Source of the DNA: Cyrtodaria siliqua
Lineage: Eukaryota; Mollusca; Bivalvia; Adapedonta; Hiatellidae
Assembly: GCA_037043455.1 (NCBI GenBank)
Contig: JAWPHD010003265.1
Location: 124,001-188,000 of the forward strand
Length of the DNA: 64,000 nt
Direction: 5' to 3'
The position numbers and the translations under genes are program-made. Shown in pieces: positions 56,041 to 64,000 of this stretch (its first letter is position 1; the number at the start of each line of letters is the position of its first letter). The notes below the pieces were generated by a model. It had not been told where the DNA came from, did no database searches, and worked only from the letters and a program-made list of their open reading frames with translations.

Positions 56041-57850
56041 CTGTTACTAAAAATGGAAAACTGTTTTCTGCTCCATAACTTTTATTAAGAATGAGGTATT
56101 GCAATGAAACTTGCAGGATATGTAGCGTGTAAAGAAAGGTAGGTTGGATTTGTGTTTGGGGCCACTTGGGTCAAGGTCAAGGTCGCTGTTATTAAAAAAG
56201 AAAGAAAAGATTTTCGCTTAATAACTTCTGTTTGGAGTGAGATATTGCGACGAAACTTGCTGGGTAGGTAGCTTCTGTGGAAAGGAAGTTTGGGATTGAA
56301 ATTGGGGTCACTAGGTTCAAGGTCAAGGTCACTTATTAAAAATAGAAAAATGGTTTCTGAGGCCAAACAAAATAATATGTGTGGTTCAGGTAACATTGGA
56401 AAAAAAAATAGGGTAGGTAGGAAGGGATTTTTTTTTATTTATTATTATTTTTTTTTCTCTCGACACGTTCCAAAAATAGGTCAAACACAGTGTTTTAATA
56501 CTTTTGTAATACTTTGCTTAATATGTTTGTTTGGTTATTGGCTCTTTATACAACCAGGACAATATTTAAAAAAAATGTAGCATGTCAGAGCAAAATAAAT
56601 TCATTTGACTAAAATAAAAATGCACATATCTGTTTTTAAGTCCTTTTTGAAAGTGAAATATATTAAAAAGAAATTGACAAGAGGGTTGCAAAGATGCAAA
56701 GTTTGCACTCGGTATATAAGTGAACGGTGTCCCATCCACTTCTGGAGAACATTGATATTTAAACTATTACAATTTATTATAATATTTCACCCTTAATAAC
56801 GTACATAGTTGAAAGAAAACGGCTTCACTTTTATTTAAATATGTTCATGATCGTGTCACATGTTTAAAAAATACCTCGAAGGGACTTCCATCTCCCATAT
56901 TCTTATAGGCGAAACACTGAAATGAACTGGTTTTTAAGCCAGAATCGTGGTGATTTTCTTGAAATATATCGATCAATGTAGCTTGGTTTACGACTGCCTT
57001 CATCATTTTTTTTTCCGGGCCGTGAAAACATCTTTCGAAAGTAAACGCGAACACGGTCGCCGCCATGTTGTATTATGCGGTGTTTCGTACTCGCGGCGTT
57101 TCGTACTTCGCGGTGTTTCGTACTCTTTACCGAACGTACCCACGAAAATTCGTTCTCAACCCGAAAAAAATAAATAGGGTCGGCGATTCGGCGGTAAATA
57201 AATAGGGTCGGTCGGGTTACCTGAACCACACATATTATTTTGTTTGGCCTGACCAATAACTTTTGTTAGGAATGAGACATTGCAATGCAACTTGCAGGGT
57301 ATGTAGCTTATAAAGAAAGGAGGTTTGGCATTGTGTTTGGGGCCACTGGGGTCAAGGTCAAGATTGCTGTTACTAAAAATAGAAAAATGTTTTCCGCTTA
57401 ATAACTTTTGTTTGGAGTGAGATATTGTGACGAAACTTGCTGGGTAGGTAGCCTCTGTGGAGAGGAAGGGTAGGATTGTGGCTACTGGAGTCGAGTTGAA
57501 GGTCATTTTTACTAAAAAAAAAAAAAAGTTTCCTCTGAGTAACTTTTGTTAGGAGTGATGTATTGCGACGAAACTTGCTGGGTAGGTAGCTTTTATGGAA
57601 AGTAAGGTCGGTATTGCATTTGGGGCTACTTGATTCAAGGTCAAAGTTGCTGTTACTAAAAATAGAAAAATAGTTTTGGCTCAATAACTTTTGCTAGTGA
57701 GGTACTGCGGCGAAACTTGTTGGTAGCTTTTATGGAAAAAAGGTTAGGATTGCATTTTGGGCCACAAGGTTCAAGGTCAAGGTCACTGTTATTAAAAATA
57801 GAAAAAATGGTTTCTGCTCTGTAACTTTCGTTGTGAATAAGGTGTCGCAG
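56041..57850 (+). repeat. Pearl-like array 7, ~150-170-bp units
   Basis: Units repeat AATAACTTTTGTT-GGAGTGA, TATTGCGACGAAACTTGCTG, GGTAGGTAGC, GGAAAGGAAG, GGGGCCACTGGGGTCAAGG and CTGTTACTAAAAATAGAAAA. The same unit in the other orientation fills 6540-7245. It is interrupted at 56361-57249. Confidence 0.8.
56361..57249. mobile_element. 889-bp Harbinger-like element, TGA duplication
   Basis: Ends GGCCAAACAAAATAATATGT and the complement ACATATTATTTTGTTTGGCC, inverted for over 30 bp; TGA on both sides. It shares the GGGTAGGTAGG left and GGGTCGGTCGGGTTAC right internal words with 44756-45270. The neighbouring array units read GTTTCTG-CTCAATAAC, which gives the empty target. Short open frames inside show no nuclease motif. 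Confidence 0.78.
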
Positions 57851-57912
57851 TTTTTGTTAAACCCGTTTACGGATCTCGACTTAGTGATCAAAATGTGGTC
57901 TAAGTGTATGTG

Positions 57913-58073
57913 CAGGGCTTTTCCCCCCAAATCTTCAATTTCTGCCTAATACACTGTCCCCCCTATATATCAAAATCGCATTGTTTTTTCCCCTTTAACT
58001 CTAAAGTCGCGCATTTTTTATTTCCCTATTCAAGGGCCTGGGCCTCTTCCCCTTTTCCGAAAAAAAAGCCCTG
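57913..58073. mobile_element. 161-bp CAGGGC/GCCCTG MITE
   Basis: CAGGGCTTTTCCCCCC is inverted as GAAAAAAAAGCCCTG; flanks ATGTG and AGGTG differ at one of five bases. Internal TTCCCC words. It resembles the start at 30043 (CAGGGCTTTTTTTCC). Confidence 0.65.
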
Positions 58074-58075
58074 AG

Positions 58076-59230
58076 GTGTGTCAGTTTATCTGTCCGTTCT
58101 TTAGTCCTTGTGTCCGATTTGATTTCTTAAAATCTTCGTTAAATGCAGGATTTCCACCAAACTTCACCAAATGTTCATTATATGGATCCAACATTACATG
58201 CACAATTTCGAGTTGCTGTGACATACTTTCGACGAAATATATGTCACGTCTGGTCTCTGCTATGACGTGTATCCATCTACTTTCTTGCAGGATTTTCACC
58301 AAACTTCACCAGGATTTCCTTATATGCATCTCACATCATGTGCACAATTTTGGGTCATTGTGACCTACTCTTGACGAAATATTGGTCATGTTCGGTCTTG
58401 CTACGACATGTGTATCTTGCCTCTTTCTTGCAGGATTTTCACCAGACTTCACCAGAATGTTCCTTATATTATGCATCCTACCTCATGTGCAAAATTTTGG
58501 GTTGCTTTGACCTACTTTCGACAAAATTTAGGTCATGTTTGGTCTCCGCTACGACATGCGGATTTTGACAGTTTTTGTTTATAAATGAACGCCAACTCCT
58601 AGGTTACAAAAGTTGTATAAACGAAGTTCCTAGGGTAAAAAATGGCTGTGTCCCTGGTTCCAAAGTTTGTTACTATGGAGATTTTACATGTTTTACATAG
58701 ATTGATATAGGGCATTTGTAAACGATATCTCCTAAGAAACCCTTTAACCAATTTTGACCAAATTTCATGTGGAAGATACTGAGATTAATGCCTTCCAAAG
58801 TTTTACAAATAAGGTCAATGTGACATCCATTAGGTGGCCGCCATTACCAAATATGGTCAAAACATTAAAATCTTCTTAAGAACCACTGAACAGATTTTGA
58901 CAGTTTTTGTTTATAAATGATCGCCAAGTCCTAGACTACAAAACTTTTACAAACGAGTTTCCTAGGATCAAAAATGGCTGTGCCCTGGGGTTCCAAAGTT
59001 TGTATATGGAGATTTTACATGTTTTACATAGACTTGTATAGCGCATTTGTAAACGATATCTTCTCAAAAAACGCTTAACCAATTTTGACCAAATTTCACG
59101 TGGACGATACTGAGATCAATACCTTTCAAAATTGTAAAATTAGGTCAATGCGACATCCAATAATATATCATATAATGGTCAGTACCTTAAAAAATCTTCT
59201 TCTCAAGAACCGCTGAACAGATTTTGACAT
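58076..59230 (+). repeat. Two further tandem unit types
   Basis: 58090-58570: three ~140-bp units with TTGCAGGATTTTCACCAAAC, CTTCACCA and ACATG-TATC words. 58563-59230: two ~335-bp units with TTTTGACAGTTTTTGTTTAT, AAATG-CGCCAA-TCCTA, AAAAATGGCTGTG and AAATTTCACGTGGA; these match 35400-35640. Confidence 0.75.
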
Positions 59231-59752
59231 TTTTATGCTCCTGAAGGGTGGCATATAGTAGTTGCACTGTCCATCCGTCCGTCCGTACGTTCGGACGTCC
59301 GTACAATAGTGTCCGGTTAATAACTCTGTCAATAATGGACGGATTTTCAAATAACTTGGCACAATTGCTTGCCACAACAAGACGACGTGTCGCGCACACA
59401 ATTCAGGTCTGTGGCTCCAAGGTCACACTTAGAGGTCAAAGGTCAAAATGAAGTGCCTTCGTGTCTGGTCAATAACTCTGACATTCATGGACAGATTTTC
59501 AAATAACTTGGCACAAGTGCTCACCACAACAAGACAATGTGTCACGCACAAAATCCAGGTCTGTGGCCCCAAGGTCAGGGTCACACTTAGAGGTCAAAGG
59601 TCAAATTGTGTCCAGTCAATAACTTTTGCATTACTGGACGGGTTTTCAAATAACTTGGCACAAGTGCTCACCACAAGCATACGACGTGTCGCGCACAAAA
59701 TCCAGATTCGTGGCTCCAAGGTCAAGATCATACTTAGAGGTCATATAAGTTG
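59231..59752 (+). repeat. Pearl-like array 8, ~150-bp units
   Basis: Head TGCTCCTGAAGGGTGGCATA and GTCCATCCGTCCGTCCGTAC, then three units with GTCAATAACTCT, TTTTCAAATAACTTGGCACA, CACAACAAGACGACGTGTCG, ATCCAGGTCTGTGG and TTAGAGGTCAAAGGTCA. Confidence 0.82.
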
Positions 59753-59868
59753 ACAACGGACGCCGGACAACGGACGCTGGACAACGGACGCCAGACAATG
59801 GACGCCGGACGGACAATGGACGCCGGACAACGGACGCTGGACAACGGACGCCGGACAACGGACGCCGG
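59753..59868. repeat. 15-bp minisatellite GGACAACGGACGCCG
   Basis: About seven units of GGACAACGGACGCCG (variants CTG, CAG) in a row, closing the array and complementary in kind to the CCGT microsatellite that opens it. Confidence 0.85.
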
Positions 59869-59975
59869 AAGAAGAGTGGTCACAATAGCTCACTCTTGAG
59901 CACTGCGTGCAAAGGTGAGCTAAAAAAAAAAAGTAAAGAAAAAAATATGATGATCATCAATCAAAAATAAAAAAA

Positions 59976-60727
59976 TAAAAAAATGAAAATTAAAAATAAA
60001 TGAATAACAATAATAACAAGAGGGCCAAGATGGCCCTAAATCGATCACCTGAGTACTGGCCCATTATAGAACTTCTTTGAAATCTTATGGTTATATAATC
60101 ACTATAAGATTATGGTCCTTTTACCAAGTTTGTTCAATGGTGACCCTGGGGTCACATTTGGGCCTGCCCCAGGGGTCACATGTTTTACATAGACTTGTAT
60201 AGGGAAAAATCTTCTTCTCTGAAACTGCAAGATCCAGATGTTTAATATTTTGCATTTGCTATAAGCTTATGGTCCTCTACCAAGTTTGTTCAAATGGTGA
60301 CCATGGTGTCACATTTGGCTCTGCCCCTGGGGTCACAGTTTTACATAGGCTATATAGGGAAAAACATAAAAAATACTCTTCTCTGGAACTGCAAGAGCCA
60401 TAGATTTAATGTTTTACATTTGCTCTAAGCTTATGGTCCTTTACCAAGTTTGTTCAAATGGTGACCCTGGGTCACATTTTGCCCTGCCCCAGGTGTTACA
60501 CTCTAACACTTCATTTTGTATTTGATCTTTACCAAACTTTGTCAGTGTCTTTATATCAATGTTGTTAACACAACAGAGGCCACATTTCTTGAACAATCTT
60601 AACCCAAACTTGCACAGATTGTATATGACCATAAGATTTCAAAGAAGTTCGAAGATACTCAGGTGATCAATTTAGGGCCATCTTGGCCCTCTTATTGTTA
60701 TTCATTTATTTTTATTTTCATTTTTGA
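59976..60727. mobile_element. ~750-bp foldback element with ~125-bp inverted ends
   Basis: The left arm (AAAAATAAATGAATAACAAT, AGAGGGCCAAGATGGCCCTA, GATCACCTGAGTA, ACTTCTTTGAAATCTTATGG) is inverted at 60603-60727. Between the arms are three ~160-bp units with AAGCTTATGGTCCTTTACCA, GGTGACCCTGGGGTCAC and ACATAG-CT-TATAGGGAAAAA. No ORF. Confidence 0.8.
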
Positions 60728-62100
60728 GGGCCAGCAGAGCTTATGGGATGGCGAGTCGTCCGTCGTCCTTCCGTCCATCGTTAACTTTTGTCTCGTTAAG
60801 ACGATAGGGCCTTCATTTTCCATCCGATCTTTACCAAACTTTAACAGGTTGTTAATATCAATGAAAGCTCGGACAAGTTTGAAAACCAGCCAGATCGGAC
60901 CAGTAAAAGCGGAGTTATGGCCCTTGATTTAGTTAAAAATGCTATGTTGCTATATTTTGCCTCGTTAAGACGATAGGGCCTTCATTTTTCATTCAATCTT
61001 AACCAGACTTTAACACATTGTTAATATCAATGAAAGCTCGGACAAGTTTGAAAACCAGCCATATCAGACTAGTAACAGCGGAGTTATGGCCCTTGATTTA
61101 GTTAAAAATGCTATATTTTGCCTCTTTAAGACGATAGGGGCTTCATTGTTCATCCGATCTTTACCAAACTTTATCAGATTGCTAATGTCGGTGAAAGCTC
61201 GAACGAGTTTGAAAACCAGCCATATCGGACCAGTAACAGTGAAGTTATGGCCCTTGATTTAGTTAAAAATGCTATATTGCTATATTTTGACTCGTTAAGA
61301 CGATAGGGCCTTCATTTTTCATCCTATCTTTACGAAACTTTACCACATTGTTAATATCAATGAAAGCTCGGACAAGCTGGAAAACCAACCATATCGGACC
61401 AGTAAAAACGGAGTTATGGCCCTTGATTTAGTTCAAAATGCTATATTTTGCCTCGTTAAGATGATAGGGCCTTCACTTTTTCATCCTATCTTTACCAAAC
61501 TTTACCACATTGTTAATATCAATGAAAGCTTGGACAAGTTAGAAAACCAGCCATATTGGACTTTTAACAGAGGAGTTATGGCCCTTGATTTAGTTAAAAA
61601 GGCTATATTTTGCCTCGTTAAGACAATAGGGTCTTCAATTTTCATCCGATCTTTACCAAACATTACCAGATTGTTAATATTAATGAAAGCTTGGACAAGT
61701 TCGAAAATCAGCCATATAGGTCCAGCAACAGCAGAGTTATGGCCCTTGATTTAGTAAAAAATTCTATATTTTGCCTCCTTAAGACAATAGGGCCTTCATT
61801 TTTCATCCGATCTTTACCAAACTATACCAGATTGTTAATATAAATGAAAGCTCAGACAAGTTTGAAAACCAGCTAGTTTGGACCAGTAACAGCGGAGTTA
61901 TGGCCCTTGATTTAGTTAAAAAATGCTATATTTTGCCTCGTTAATATGATAGGGTCTTCATTTTTTATACGATCTTTACCAAACTTTACCAGATTGTTAC
62001 TATCAATGAGTCTGACAAGTTTGAAAACCAGCCAGATTGGACCATTTACACCGGAGTTATGGCCCCTGATTTTCTGAAATATGCTATATTTTGGCCTCAT
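60728..62100 (+). repeat. Pearl-like array 9: eight ~165-180-bp units
   Basis: Head GCCAGCAGAGCTTATGGGAT and CGAGTCGTCCGTCGTCC, then units with TCGTTAAGACGATAGGGCCT, TTTACCAAACTTTA, TTGTTAATATCAATGAAAGC, TTTGAAAACCAGCC, CGGAGTTATGGCCCTTGATT and AAAAATGCTATATTTTGCC. The steps of GATAGGGCC are near 60788, 60972, 61132, 61302, 61462, 61625, 61785 and 61946. Confidence 0.88.
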
Positions 62101-63045
62101 TAAGAAGAAAGGGCCTTCGTTTGGCCAGATTTCATTGAAATTTTTCAGGGATGATCAGTTGTACATATCATCACCGTGTTCCGGTTGAATGATTTTGGCA
62201 GAGTTATGTCCCTTTAAAGGTTTTGATACACAAACTTTGTCCTGACTAGTTCTCCTGAACCCCTGGCTGGATTTAAATGAAACGTTTGAGTGATGATCAG
62301 TTCCAGGTCTAGTTGTGCAAATCTTTGCCGTGTTCCGGTTGAATGATTTTTGGCAGAGTTATGGTCCTTTAAAGGTTTTAATACTCAAACTTTGTCTGGA
62401 CTATTCTCCTGAACATCTCCCTACATTTCAAGGAAACTTTACAGGGATGATCAGCACCAAGCTTAGTTGTGCATATCATGGTTGCATTCCGGTTAACAGA
62501 TTTTTGGTGGAGTTATGGCCCTTTAAAGGTTTTTAATACACAAACATTTTCTGGGCTAGTTCTCCTAAACCCCTGGCTGGATTTTAATGAAACTTGATAA
62601 GGATGATCAGTATCAAGCCTAGTTGTGCATGTCATCGCCATATTCGGGTTGAATGATTTTTGGCAGAGTTTTGGCCCTTTAAATGTTTTAATAGAGAAAC
62701 GTTGTCCAGATTAGTCTTGTTCTGAACTCCTTGCTGGATTCTAACGAATCTTGATGGGGATGATCAGTACCAAGCCTAGTTGCACCTATCATTGCCGTGT
62801 TCTGGTTGAATGAATTTTGGCAGAGTTATGACCCCTTAAAGGTTTTAATACACTAACTTTGTACAGACTAGTTCTCCTGAACCTCTGGCTGGATTTCAAC
62901 GAAACTTGTCAGGGACAATCAGTACCAAGCCTAGTTGCGTATATCATCTCCATTGAACAATATTTGAAAAAGTTATGACCCCTTGTGCATAAACTTTATC
63001 TTTAGCCAGTAGAGCGTCCACAGGCCCTCATGGGCCTCTTGTTTT
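62101..63045 (+). repeat. Pearl-like array 10: ~155-bp units and 3' hairpin module
   Basis: About six units with ACTAGTTCTCCTGAACCCCT, GGCTGGATTT, GATGATCAGTACCAAGCCTA, GTTGTGCATATCATCGCC and GCAGAGTTATG-CCCTTTAAAGG. It ends with GTAGAGCGTCCACAGGCCCT, CATGGGCCTCTTGTTT (63006-63043). Confidence 0.85.
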
Positions 63046-63129
63046 TAAATTATTTTTATTTAATTTTTGATTGATGATTATCAATTTTTGATTGATAATT
63101 ATCAATTGTTTTTTTTCCCTTAATTTTTT

Positions 63130-64000
63130 TTTAGCTCACCTCAGTGCTCAAGAGTGAGCTATTGTGACCACTCTTTGTCCTGCGTCTGTCGTCCGTCATC
63201 AACTTTTAGCTTGTTTTCACGAAAGAGGCCACATTACTTGAGCAATCTTAACCAAACTTGCACAGATTGTATATGACCATAAGATCTCGGACGAGTTCGA
63301 TAATGGGCCAGATCGGACCAGTAACACCACAGTGAATTTGCAAAAAACACAGTTTTTAGCTCTACTGGCCAAAGGCCAGGCGAGCTTATGTGATCACTTT
63401 TCGTCCATCTGTCCATCTGTCTGTTAGCAATTTTATAAAATCGACATCTCTTCTAAAACTGCTTGAAGGATTTTGATGAAACTTCATCACAATTAATGTT
63501 ACTTGGGAGGGCCCCTCTCAGATTTGTGTTTTTCATGGCCGCCAGTCATCCAAGATGGCCACCATGGCTAAAACTAGGTCAAATTTAAGGAAATTTCAAA
63601 TGACATCTTCGAAACCACTTATTCCATTATTGTGAAATACCATAAATATGTTGCTTGGGTTTTCAGCATGCCATTACACTGCTAACAATTTGTATTTTAC
63701 CATGTATATCAATCATATATGTTCTGATAAACCACTACAAAAAATTTCAGGCTTCAATCTCTATAATTTCTTTAGATATGATATTTAGCAGTGTAATGAC
63801 ATGCTGAGAATGCCGAAAGGGGCATTAAGTGTTACCCCTGTCGGTCCGTCCGGTCGTCTGTCCCTTCCGTCCCGTCCGTCCCTTCCGTCCCTTCCGTCTG
63901 AATTGGTTTCCGCTCAATAACTTTTGAAAGTGTCCATGTTTGTAATTAATATTTGGTGTGTAGCTGTGTAATTAAAAAATACAGGTCAAGTTCGATTTCG
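63130..64000 (+). repeat. Three further pearl-like heads, right edge of window
   Basis: Heads at 63130 (TTTAGCTCACCTCAGTGCTC) and 63355 (TTTTAGCTCTACTGGCCAAA, GGCCAGGCGAGCTTATG; then units of the 313-bp family to about 63660). The third starts near 63830 with CCTGTCGGTCCGTCCGG and TTCCGTCCCGTCCGTCCC, running off the window. Between 63665 and 63810, AGCATG(C/T)CATTACACTG is inverted as CAGTGTAATGACATGCTGA. Confidence 0.7.

Larger units (their letters stand above)
59870..63175. repeat. 3.3-kb region bounded by ~100-bp inverted repeats
   Basis: Left AAGAGTGGTCACAATAGCTC, ACTCTTGAGCACTG, GGTGAGCTAAAAAA and ATGATCATCAATCAAAAAT are inverted at 63058-63175 (TTTTTGATTGATGATTATCA, TTTTTTAGCTCACCTC, GTGCTCAAGAGTGAGC, TATTGTGACCACTCTT). 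A second inverted pair lies inside (59976-60727) and a pearl-like array between. Confidence 0.75.

Noticed and set aside
56903..57506. Overlapping 116-117-codon minus ORFs
   Set aside because: They cross the boundary between the Harbinger-like element and the pearl-like array, so they are composite by chance.

Overview
This is a eukaryotic, AT-rich, gene-poor window that looks like nuclear DNA of a bivalve mollusc. The main evidence is a set of tandem arrays that resemble the bivalve 'pearl' repeats: a CCGT/ACGG microsatellite next to ~160-bp tandem cores. Spliceosomal introns, animal-type LINE fragments, hAT-like and Crypton-like relics and many hairpin MITEs also fit an animal. Nothing looks prokaryotic, and no rRNA gene, functional tRNA gene or CRISPR array is visible. 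The species was not determined; all family names are by inspection, without database searches.

One host gene can be supported. It is a plus-strand gene of at least five coding exons (23931-23973, 33983-34009, 39137-39431, 50544-50731, 53294-53526). All four junctions are phase-compatible and total 786 nt (262 codons), ending in phase 0 at a good donor, so the gene continues past the last exon recognised. Its signal peptide is split between exon 1 and a 27-nt microexon. The rest looks like a beta-rich extracellular protein of unknown function. A promoter-like stretch (perfect CRE, TATA-like box, E2F-like site) lies 5' of the start codon.

Layout: 1-15 kb holds short MITEs, three minisatellites (38, 60 and 39 bp), a ~10-bp satellite and a pair of 309-bp hAT-like elements. 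15.4-20.8 kb is a diverged ~2.3-kb duplication; copy A carries a 1.23-kb nested palindrome that is absent from copy B. 20.8-23.7 kb has minus-strand LINE endonuclease and reverse-transcriptase debris. 24.2-29.0 kb is a 4.8-kb element with hAT-like ends and 5-bp target duplications, inserted in an RT fragment and itself holding further insertions. 30-38 kb, 40-44 kb and 55-64 kb are mainly pearl-like arrays, interrupted by hAT-like, Harbinger-like and palindromic elements. 45-47.6 kb holds a truncated Crypton-type recombinase ORF and a hAT-like element encoding a zinc-finger fragment.

The recurring theme is nesting. Several insertions can be proven from within the window because an unfilled copy of the target is also present, so the window allows a relative dating of layers of transposition inside the introns of one gene.
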